From the NCBI GenBank assembly GCA_023386255.1, contig JAEWKB010000257.1, forward strand, positions 1-7,654: a DNA stretch of 7,654 nucleotides, in the 5' to 3' direction. Shown here piece by piece: positions 1-5,103 of this stretch. The notes under the pieces were generated by a model. It was not told where the DNA came from. It was given only the letters and a program-made list of their open reading frames with translations, and made no database searches. Position 1 is the first letter of the stretch. Each line of letters opens with the position of its first letter. The DNA comes from Bacteroidota bacterium (GTDB lineage Bacteria; Bacteroidota; Bacteroidia; Flavobacteriales; Flavobacteriaceae). The position numbers and the translations under genes were made by a program.

Positions 1-660
1 GGCTACTACAATGTAACCGTGAGCGGCGACACGAGGTTTGACCGGGTATCGGAAATTTTGGAGCGGGATAATTCATTACCCTTTATTGAAGAATTTATTG
101 ATGGAAAAACCACAATAGTTTTTGGCAGTTCCTGGCCTAAAGATGAAGCTATGTTCACTGACTTTATCAACAGCGCTCCCAATACTAAATTTATTATTGC
201 CCCACACACTATTGGCGCCGATCATATCCAGCAGATCAAGAAAAGTATACAAAGGAACACAGTTCTTTTTTCAGAAAAAGAAGGGAAAAATCTTGAGGAG
301 TATGATGTTTTTATTATCGACACCATAGGCATCTTAGGTAAAATATACAGTTATGCTGATATCGCTTATGTGGGTGGCGGTTTCGGCACTTCAGGTCTGC
401 ACAATATTCTGGAGCCTGCCGCTTTTGGTATTCCTGTTGTAATTGGGCTTAACCATTCCAAATTTCCCGAAGCTGCAGCCATGATTCACTTTGGAGGATG
501 CCTGGAAGCTAAAGACAAAACATCATTAGAAGATATATTTAGTGAGCTGGTGCATAATGATGATTACAGGCATGAGACAGGCTTTAAAGCAGGAACGTTC
601 ATCAACATGAACCGGGGGGCGGTAGGAATCATCATGAGCAAAATAACAAACAGCCTTTAA
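1..660 (+). CDS. kdtA: 3-deoxy-D-manno-octulosonic acid (Kdo) transferase, C-terminal half (5' truncated by window)
   Basis: Family GT30 glycosyltransferase that moves Kdo from CMP-Kdo onto lipid IVA, starting the LPS core at the cytoplasmic face of the inner membrane. The frame is open from base 1 and gives 219 residues before TAA; family members are about 410-430 residues, so roughly the N-terminal half (acceptor-side Rossmann domain) lies outside. The visible part is the GT-B C-terminal domain. It begins at the interdomain VTVSGDTRFDRV segment. Next come FGSSWP (visible residues 42-46 for GSSWP), the IIAPHT strand and the nucleotide-sugar signature YVGGGFGTSGLHNILEPA (about residues 123-140), followed by a G-PVV-G-NH-KFPEA segment. 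No frameshift is seen. The gene converges on the CMD gene with 43 bases between the stop codons. Family assignment is firm. Whether the enzyme adds one or more Kdo units cannot be read here. Confidence 0.95.
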   Translation, partial: GYYNVTVSGDTRFDRVSEILERDNSLPFIEEFIDGKTTIVFGSSWPKDEAMFTDFINSAPNTKFIIAPHTIGADHIQQIKKSIQRNTVLFSEKEGKNLEEYDVFIIDTIGILGKIYSYADIAYVGGGFGTSGLHNILEPAAFGIPVVIGLNHSKFPEAAAMIHFGGCLEAKDKTSLEDIFSELVHNDDYRHETGFKAGTFINMNRGAVGIIMSKITNSL

Positions 661-695
661 CCGACCGGCAAAGGCTGCAATTAATCAACTTTTTT
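651..695. terminator. Candidate bidirectional terminator between convergent kdtA and CMD gene
   Basis: CAGCCTTT (651-658) and AAAGGCTG (670-677) form a perfect 8-bp inverted repeat with an 11-base loop. The left arm covers the last codons of kdtA and part of its stop codon. Read on the minus strand, the stem is followed at once by TTTGTTATTTT, a good position for ending the CMD transcript. On the plus strand a run of six T (690-695) follows only after a 12-base gap, so termination of kdtA here is less certain. Confidence 0.5.
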
Positions 696-703
696 GGTTT
701 AAA

Positions 704-1138
704 TTACTTAGGCTGCATACCGGTACTTATAGCAATCCGGTTCCACACATTTATAGCTGTCATAGCTATTATGGCCTGAGCTACATATTTTTCACCAAGC
801 AATTTTACAGCATTATTGTAAGTACTCTCAGAAACATGGTTGGATATCATAGCTACCTCTTCTGTCAGTGCCAGCAGGGCCTGCTCTTCAGGTGTAAAAA
901 AAGGCGTGTCCCTCCAGGCGCTAAGTGTATAAATGCGCTGCTCGCTCTCGCCATACTTACGGGCATCTTTAGTGTGCATATCCAGGCAGAAAGCGCAGCC
1001 GTTAATTTGCGACGTACGAATCTTGATCAACTCTTTGTGAATAGCAGTTAGTTCAGTGGAGTTAATGTAATTTTCAAGCCCAACCATTGCTTTATATCCT
1101 TCGGGTTCAATGGCAAAAAGGTTCATTCTCTGTTCCAT
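704..1138 (-). CDS. Carboxymuconolactone decarboxylase family protein, AhpD-like
   Basis: A 144-residue all-helical protein of the CMD/AhpD superfamily, probably a cytoplasmic thiol peroxidase or disulfide reductase. The AhpD-core signature is intact: NGCAFCLDMH gives Cys48, Cys51 and His55, and Glu36 lies 12 residues before the first Cys. The spacing (12, 3, 4) is the same as Glu118/Cys130/Cys133/His137 of mycobacterial AhpD, so a peroxidase-like relay is structurally possible. The later WRDTPFFTPEEQALLALTEEV segment is typical of the single-domain group in Bacteroidota and Proteobacteria. The first ATG (1138) is used; Met5 (1126) is an alternative, and no Shine-Dalgarno is visible for either. 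It lies 91 bases downstream of, and on the same strand as, a Crp/Fnr-type regulator, a common pairing for this family. The physiological substrate is unknown; gamma-carboxymuconolactone decarboxylation is unlikely because no other catabolic genes are nearby. Confidence 0.9.
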   Translation of the reverse strand: MEQRMNLFAIEPEGYKAMVGLENYINSTELTAIHKELIKIRTSQINGCAFCLDMHTKDARKYGESEQRIYTLSAWRDTPFFTPEEQALLALTEEVAMISNHVSESTYNNAVKLLGEKYVAQAIIAMTAINVWNRIAISTGMQPK

Positions 1139-1141
1139 GAT

Positions 1142-1180
1142 TTTGTATAAGTTTTTGTTATTAAAAATTTCTTATACAAA
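1142..1180 (-). promoter_or_regulatory. Inverted repeat abutting the CMD gene start (candidate operator or 5'-UTR hairpin)
   Basis: TTTGTATAAG (1142-1151) and CTTATACAAA (1171-1180) are perfect 10-bp inverted arms around a 19-base AT-rich spacer. The proximal arm ends three bases before the ATG of the CMD gene at 1138, covering the region where a ribosome would bind. It could be an operator for the neighbouring Crp/Fnr-type protein, an operator for another regulator, or an RNA hairpin masking the start. The arms are seen directly; their function is inferred. Confidence 0.45.
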
Positions 1181-1199
1181 TTTCCGTTACCGCCTCCCC

Positions 1200-1221
1200 A
1201 AAAAACTTAAAGTAGTTTAAG
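1200..1221 (-). terminator. Weak intrinsic terminator or attenuator after the Crp/Fnr gene
   Basis: On the minus strand CTTAAA-CTAC-TTTAAG forms a 6-bp stem with a 4-base loop, followed directly by six T. It begins 8 bases after the regulator's stop codon. The stem has only two G:C pairs, so termination would be partial at best and some read-through into the CMD gene is likely. Confidence 0.35.
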
Positions 1222-1229
1222 AAATGAAA

Positions 1230-1778
1230 TTATGGCTTTTTTGCCCTGAGCATGCTCAGGAATTCCGGTGTAATACCTAAAAATGAAGCCAGCATGTATT
1301 GTGGTATGCGCTGCACAAACTCCGGGTACTTTTCGCTCATCATGCGGTACTGCTCCTCGCCCGTAAGGTTAAAAATGTAGTGGATGCGGTTCAGCTGTGC
1401 CGAATATGCCTTTTCCAACACCAGGCGGAAGTACTTTTCAAGTTGCGGTATTTTAGCGAACAGCTCATCTTCTTTAAGGCGCTTCAGTACCACTACCTGT
1501 GCATTTTCAGTAGCCTGCAGGTAAAATTCCGATGGCTGCCCGGTCTTTAGGCTGAAGTATTCGGTAATCCACCAGTTCTCAATGCCGAACTGTATTACCT
1601 GCTCCACTCCCTTCGGCGTGATAAGGTACAGCCGGAAACATCCTTTATTAATAAAATAGTTTTCACGGCACACCTCACCTGCCCGCAATAAATGTTCTTT
1701 TTTCTTTACATCGCGCAGCTCTAAGGCTGAAATCAGAAGTTCTTCCTCCTCTGCCGAAAGGCTGATATGCTTTCGCAT
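1230..1778 (-). CDS. Crp/Fnr-family transcriptional regulator
   Basis: A 182-residue DNA-binding regulator with a cyclic-nucleotide-binding-like beta-roll at about residues 5-115 (including the ...KKKEHLLRAGEVCRENYFINKGCFRLY... strand pattern) and a dimerisation helix around 115-135. A C-terminal winged-helix region at about 138-180 carries the HTH segment IPQYMLASFLGITPEFLSMLR. This architecture matches the short Crp/Fnr proteins abundant in Bacteroidota, which usually lack the residues that bind cAMP. No FNR-type cysteine cluster is present (only Cys37 and Cys47), so an iron-sulfur oxygen sensor is unlikely. The ATG at 1778 is the only sensible start, because an in-frame TAG lies seven codons upstream without another start between. 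It is divergent from the S46 peptidase gene (107 bases between starts) and upstream of the CMD gene, its likeliest target. The inducing signal cannot be deduced. Confidence 0.9.
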   Translation of the reverse strand: MRKHISLSAEEEELLISALELRDVKKKEHLLRAGEVCRENYFINKGCFRLYLITPKGVEQVIQFGIENWWITEYFSLKTGQPSEFYLQATENAQVVVLKRLKEDELFAKIPQLEKYFRLVLEKAYSAQLNRIHYIFNLTGEEQYRMMSEKYPEFVQRIPQYMLASFLGITPEFLSMLRAKKP

Positions 1779-1885
1779 GTGTAACTATTTCCTGAAACAT
1801 ACTACGAATGTAAGTATTAACATTTAACTTCCGTGGGCACTTTTTATAAAAATCGTAACTTGCGGCCACAACAATTAAAATCATT

Positions 1886-4027
1886 ATGAAATTACTACGT
1901 TTACTGGTACTGCTGCTTGTATTGCCTGTGTATGCGCAACAGGGCGGCATGTGGATACCTTCGCTGCTGAAGGGGATGAATGAAAAAGAGATGAAGAGCC
2001 TGGGCATGAAAATGTCGGCTGAAGACATTTATGCCGTTAACCATTCCAGCCTTAAGGATGCCGTGCCTCATTTTAATGGAGGGTGTACATCGGAGGTTAT
2101 ATCATCAAAAGGCCTGTTGCTAACCAACCACCACTGCGGGTATGGCGAGATACAGGCCCACTCAACAGTTGACAATGACTACCTTACCGACGGTTTCTGG
2201 GCCATGAGCCTTGCCGAAGAACTGCCAAACCCTGATATGGAAGTTACCTTTATAGTACGCATTGAAGACGTAACTACTAAAGTACTGGAAGGGACACAAT
2301 CATTACCGGAGCAGGACAGGCAGAAGAAGATTCAGGAGAATATTACACGCCTCAGCAACACACTTCCTAAAGAATCGTACCAGGAAAACAAGATACGTAC
2401 GTTTTACGAAGGCAACCAGTACATGCTTTTTGTTACCGAAACTTACAAAGATGTGCGCCTTGTAGGTGCGCCGCCATCATCAATAGGTAAGTTCGGGTCG
2501 GATACCGATAACTGGGTGTGGCCAAGGCATACAGGAGACTTTTCGCTGTTCCGCATTTACGCTGATAAGAACAACAGGCCGGCTGCTTACTCTAAAGACA
2601 ATGTTCCTTACACACCTAAACACTTTTTCCCTGTGTCATTGGGTGGTGTTAAAGAAAATGATTTTACCCTTGTTTTTGGTTACCCGGGCCGCACTACTGA
2701 GTATTTGCCTGCCGTAGCGGTAGAACAAATTGTAAACAGCCTGAACCCGGCAAAAATCGAAGTTCGCGATGCTGCCCTTAAAGTTGCCGATGGTTTTATG
2801 CGTAAAGACCAGGCGATAAAAATACAGTATGCCGCCAAGTATGCCAGCATTGCTAATTATTGGAAGAAATGGATTGGCGAAACGCAGGGCCTCAAAAAAA
2901 CCAATGCCGTTGCTTTGAAGCGCGCCCAGGAAAAAGACTTTATGACTCGCGTGGCCAAAGCAGGCAAACAGGCTGAGTATGGCAACCTTCTCGCAGATTT
3001 TGAAAAGAACTATACTGAAATAGCACCTTATGCGCTTGCCCGCGATTATTTTACCGAAGTTACACTGCGAAATACAGAATTGCTCACTATGGCTTACAGG
3101 CTGTACCAGCTGGAGCAGGTGTATAACACTAAAGGTGAACAGGCTTTTACCGACAGGAAGAACAACCTGATAGCAGGCATGGTTGATGTATATAAAGACT
3201 TTAACAGGACTGTTGACGAGAAGGTATTTGAACAGCTGATTGAAATATACGCTACCAAGTCGCCAAAACAATTCCTGCCAAAGGAGCTGTTAAATGCTGA
3301 TTACAAAAAGCTGACTGCTGATATTTACAGCCAGTCAAAGCTTATAAGCTATGAAGGTTTTAAGCAGCTGTTGGAAGGCGATGCCAAGACTGTAATCGCC
3401 CGTATGAATGCCGATAAAGGCTACCAGCTTACCAAGGCCATGACGGAAGCCTATGCTAAAAATGTAGCGCCTAAGTATGATGAGATTAACCTTAGGATTG
3501 CAGCACTGCAACGTACTTATATGAAAGCCATACTGGAGCTAAGCCCTAAAGATGCACGCATCTTTCCTGACGCCAACAGCACGCTAAGGGTTACTTATGG
3601 AAAAGTACAGGGCTACGAACCGCGTGATGCTACCTATTATGAGCCGGTAACCTATCTTGACGGTGTTATGGAAAAATACATACCCGGAGATTACGAGTTT
3701 GACGTGCCACAGAAGCTGATAGACCTGTATAATAAAAAGGATTATGGCCGCTACGGCGAGAACGGCAAGATGCCTGTTTGTTTTATAGGCACCAACCACA
3801 CTACGGGAGGTAATTCAGGAAGTCCGGCCATTGATGCCAACGGAAACCTTATAGGCCTTAACTTTGACCGTGTTTGGGAAGGCACCATGAGCGATATACA
3901 TTATGACCCTTCTATCTGCAGAAACATTATGGTTGATATGCGCTACGTGCTGTTTATTATAGATAAGTATGCCGGAGCCACCCATTTGGTGAATGAGATG
4001 AAGCTTGTGAACGTGCCTAAGAAGTAA
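1886..4027 (+). CDS. S46-family dipeptidyl-peptidase, DPP11 type (Asp/Glu-specific)
   Basis: A 713-residue secreted serine exopeptidase that removes N-terminal dipeptides from oligopeptides in the periplasm. The N-terminus is a Sec signal peptide with likely cleavage after VYA (residue 17). The trypsin-like double beta-barrel is split by a helical domain (roughly 280-575), which in solved S46 structures caps the active site. Catalytic residues are His83 (TNHHCGYG), probably Asp218 (WPRHTGDFS) and Ser644 (GGNSGSP). Cys67 and Cys84 can form the disulfide next to the catalytic His. Arg662 in LNFDRVWEG lies 18 residues after the Ser, as Arg673 does after Ser655 in Porphyromonas gingivalis DPP11; that Arg selects Asp/Glu at P1, whereas DPP7 has Gly. 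The ATG sets up the signal peptide, and no Shine-Dalgarno is visible. No clear terminator follows. DPP11 over DPP7 is well supported by the Arg, but activity is inferred. Confidence 0.93.
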   Translation: MKLLRLLVLLLVLPVYAQQGGMWIPSLLKGMNEKEMKSLGMKMSAEDIYAVNHSSLKDAVPHFNGGCTSEVISSKGLLLTNHHCGYGEIQAHSTVDNDYLTDGFWAMSLAEELPNPDMEVTFIVRIEDVTTKVLEGTQSLPEQDRQKKIQENITRLSNTLPKESYQENKIRTFYEGNQYMLFVTETYKDVRLVGAPPSSIGKFGSDTDNWVWPRHTGDFSLFRIYADKNNRPAAYSKDNVPYTPKHFFPVSLGGVKENDFTLVFGYPGRTTEYLPAVAVEQIVNSLNPAKIEVRDAALKVADGFMRKDQAIKIQYAAKYASIANYWKKWIGETQGLKKTNAVALKRAQEKDFMTRVAKAGKQAEYGNLLADFEKNYTEIAPYALARDYFTEVTLRNTELLTMAYRLYQLEQVYNTKGEQAFTDRKNNLIAGMVDVYKDFNRTVDEKVFEQLIEIYATKSPKQFLPKELLNADYKKLTADIYSQSKLISYEGFKQLLEGDAKTVIARMNADKGYQLTKAMTEAYAKNVAPKYDEINLRIAALQRTYMKAILELSPKDARIFPDANSTLRVTYGKVQGYEPRDATYYEPVTYLDGVMEKYIPGDYEFDVPQKLIDLYNKKDYGRYGENGKMPVCFIGTNHTTGGNSGSPAIDANGNLIGLNFDRVWEGTMSDIHYDPSICRNIMVDMRYVLFIIDKYAGATHLVNEMKLVNVPKK

Positions 4028-4139
4028 GCGGTTACAGTAGAGCGTTATCTTACAATTTGTGCGAAAAACTATTTTTTAGCCAATGCTATAGCAAAGGTAT
4101 CGTATATCAGGGCTTTAGCCGAAGGAAATAGCGAAAACG

Positions 4140-4165
4140 TTGTATACAAATCACTGAAATTCAGT
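4140..4165. promoter_or_regulatory. Two adjacent palindromes upstream of the lipoprotein gene
   Basis: TTGTATACAA (4140-4149) is a perfect 10-bp palindrome, and ACTGAAATTCAGT (4153-4165) is a 13-bp palindrome with a single central base. They lie three bases apart, about 57 bases upstream of the lipoprotein -7 element. Neither has room for a stable RNA loop, so protein-binding sites are the likelier reading. The rest of the 239-base gap after the S46 gene holds no open frame or terminator that I can support. Confidence 0.3.
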
Positions 4166-4221
4166 AAGAAAAGATTTAAAAAAAAATTATTGCTAAATAT
4201 TTTATCGTAATAAAAAATTTA

Positions 4222-4229
4222 TATCTTTG
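4222..4229 (+). promoter_or_regulatory. Bacteroidota -7 promoter element for the lipoprotein gene
   Basis: TATCTTTG matches the TAnnTTTG consensus of the Bacteroidota primary sigma factor. A clear TTG at the usual 17-23 base spacing is missing; the region there is T-rich (around 4200-4203). The expected transcript start near 4235 would leave a leader of about 30 bases before the ATG at 4267. Confidence 0.6.
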
Positions 4230-4266
4230 CTCCGAATTAATAATTAACCTTTTATAATTTAGTAAG

Positions 4267-4497
4267 ATGAAAAAAGTTGTTTTAAGCCTTGCGCTTGTAG
4301 CTATCGTTTCTCTAGTATCATGCAAGAAAACAGAAACTGAAGTAGATGCTACTGCTGCTGACACTACTGCTGTTGAAGCTCCTGCTACTGAAACTGCTGC
4401 TCCAGTTGCTGATACTACTGCTGCTGACACTACAGCTGCTGCTACTCCAGCTACTGACGCTGCTGCTCCAGCTACTACTGCTCCAGCTGCTCACTAA
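4267..4497 (+). CDS. Small Ala/Thr/Pro-rich lipoprotein, function unknown
   Basis: A 76-residue predicted lipoprotein. Residues 1-18 are a lipoprotein signal (MKK, then a hydrophobic stretch) ending in the lipobox L-V-S-C with Cys19 as the lipidated residue. After CKKTETEVD the chain is low complexity: 22 Ala, 15 Thr and 5 Pro in the 57 residues after Cys19. It has nine Asp/Glu and no Lys or Arg beyond Lys21, so the tail is acidic, probably extended and disordered. Near-repeats such as ADTTA and PAT recur. All 22 Ala codons are GCT and 13 of 15 Thr codons are ACT, unlike the mixed usage in the S46 gene. Start choice is fixed by the signal peptide; the upstream context is AT-rich without Shine-Dalgarno. 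It has its own promoter and terminator, so it is monocistronic. Similar small Ala/Thr-rich lipoproteins occur in flavobacteria, but I know of no assigned role. The inner- or outer-membrane destination is uncertain. Confidence 0.82.
   Translation: MKKVVLSLALVAIVSLVSCKKTETEVDATAADTTAVEAPATETAAPVADTTAADTTAAATPATDAAAPATTAPAAH
4349..4433 (+). repeat. Direct repeat inside the lipoprotein tail
   Basis: The 19-base sequence CTACTGCTGCTGACACTAC occurs exactly at 4349-4367 and again at 4415-4433, both in the same reading frame (TAADTT). It lies within a longer tract of GCT/ACT triplets and could have arisen by duplication or by slippage. Period differences of three bases would leave the frame intact. 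Confidence 0.75.
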
Positions 4498-4521
4498 GAG
4501 TCTGAAGCATACAAAAGCATT

Positions 4522-4549
4522 AAAAGCCTTCGCATTGCGAGGGCTTTTT
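4522..4549 (+). terminator. Intrinsic terminator of the lipoprotein gene
   Basis: AAAAGCCTTCGC (4522-4533) pairs with GCGAGGGCTTTT (4537-4548) through a three-base ATT loop, giving 12 pairs with one U:G wobble and continuing into a T tract. It starts 24 bases after the stop codon. Confidence 0.88.
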
Positions 4550-4735
4550 AATTTTAAACCTTTTTTTACACCTGCTTTACCCCTCACATAAAAGGCCTGC
4601 ACCTGCAATAACTTTCAAAATAAAAATCGGGATTCAGAACAGGAAGAAAAGTTCTAGCAGACGTACTGAAGAGCAGCTTCTGCACTAAGCGATATTCCTC
4701 CGGACGATGCGAAGGAAAAGGCAACATGAGGAAAT

Positions 4736-4777
4736 AAAAAAATCCCACAAATATTAATAATTAACATTTATGGGATT
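4736..4777 (-). terminator. Intrinsic terminator of the tRNA-Gly/tRNA-Leu transcript
   Basis: Read on the minus strand, the 17 bases from 4777 to 4761 pair with 4757-4741 around a TTA loop. The stem is complete with two G:U wobbles and begins AATCCCA...TGGGATT. Five T follow at 4740-4736. It lies six bases beyond the discriminator base of tRNA-Leu. The wobbles would be A-C mismatches on the plus strand, so the hairpin serves the minus strand. The 186 bases between this and the lipoprotein terminator hold no gene I can support. Confidence 0.85.
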
Positions 4778-4783
4778 AAATCG

Positions 4784-4869
4784 TACTCAAGGCGGGACTT
4801 GAACCCGCACGGGCATTACTGCCCACTGGATTTTAAGTCCAGCGTGTCTACCAATTCCACCACTCGAGC
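4784..4869 (-). tRNA. tRNA-Leu (anticodon UAA)
   Basis: An 86-base class II tRNA. The acceptor stem GCTCGAG pairs with CTTGAGT (two G:U wobbles), and the discriminator is A73 as expected for leucine. The anticodon stem CTGGA/TCCAG holds the loop CTTAAAA, with anticodon TAA at 4835-4833. The long variable arm (GGGC/GCCC) is typical of Leu. The T arm is GCGGG-TTCAAGT-CCCGC. The 3' CCA is not encoded (the genome has CGA), so it must be added by tRNA nucleotidyltransferase. It follows tRNA-Gly by 14 bases and was probably processed from the same precursor. Confidence 0.97.
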
Positions 4870-4883
4870 CTTGGTAGTGCTAG

Positions 4884-4956
4884 AGCGAAAAACGGGATTC
4901 GAACCCGCGACCTCAACCTTGGCAAGGTTGCGCTCTACCAACTGAGCTATTTTCGC
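4884..4956 (-). tRNA. tRNA-Gly (anticodon GCC)
   Basis: A 73-base tRNA. The acceptor stem GCGAAAA/TTTTCGC is fully paired and the discriminator is T73, normal for bacterial glycine tRNAs. The D arm contains AGCTCAGTTGGTAGAGC. The anticodon stem CAACC/GGTTG holds the loop TTGCCAA, with anticodon GCC at 4923-4921. The T arm is GCGGG-TTCGAAT-CCCGT with one G:U. CCA is not encoded. It is the first gene of a two-tRNA transcript. Confidence 0.97.
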
Positions 4957-4994
4957 ATTAATCGCAACCGCTGTTTGGTTCAGTATTGCGAGTG

Positions 4995-5024
4995 CAAATG
5001 TAGCACAGATTTTTGATTTTGCAA
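4995..5024 (-). promoter_or_regulatory. Promoter of the tRNA-Gly/tRNA-Leu unit
   Basis: On the minus strand TTG (5024-5022), a 19-base spacer and TACATTTG (5002-4995) reproduce the Bacteroidota consensus TTG-N17-23-TAnnTTTG exactly. Transcription should start near 4989, about 33 bases before the mature 5' end of tRNA-Gly. The tRNAs therefore do not depend on read-through from mutS. Confidence 0.85.
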
Positions 5025-5080
5025 GCGTTTTTCAAAAAAAAGTTGCACAAAAAATATAACCTTCTGATAACGTTTGGCTT

Positions 5081-5098
5081 AAAAAGTAAACTTTTTTT
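5081..5098 (-). terminator. Possible weak terminator downstream of mutS
   Basis: AAAAAGT (5081-5087) and ACTTTTT (5090-5096) are perfect inverted arms separated by two bases, starting six bases after the mutS stop codon. On the minus strand the T run is part of the stem, and the stem is almost entirely A:T, so strength is doubtful. No better terminator is visible before the tRNA promoter. Confidence 0.3.
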
Positions 5099-5103
5099 AG
5101 CCT

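Noticed and set aside
1856..1862. TAACTTG as a -7 element for the S46 peptidase gene
   Set aside because: It departs from TAnnTTTG and has no TTG at the right distance, so the promoter cannot be placed with confidence.
2636..3271. 211-residue open frame on the minus strand inside the S46 peptidase gene
   Set aside because: The plus-strand frame encodes an intact recognised S46 enzyme. The antisense product resembles no family I know and is rich in Phe/Ile, as expected for a shadow frame.
4111..4120. GGCTTTAGCC as a terminator for the S46 gene
   Set aside because: The stem is four base pairs with a two-base loop and is not followed by a T run.
4346..4591. Leu-rich open frame on the plus strand over the lipoprotein tail
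   Set aside because: It is the GCT/ACT triplet tract read in another frame (CTG/CTA/CTT leucines). It has no signal or start context of its own and runs through the terminator.
4318..4608. Ser-rich open frame on the minus strand opposite the lipoprotein
   Set aside because: It is the reverse complement of the same triplet tract (mostly AGC/AGT serines) with no recognisable domain, and it crosses the terminator.
4636..4655. AGAAC...GTTCT inverted repeat between the lipoprotein and tRNA terminators
   Set aside because: Only five base pairs around a ten-base loop, with no neighbouring structure or T tract. Expected by chance.
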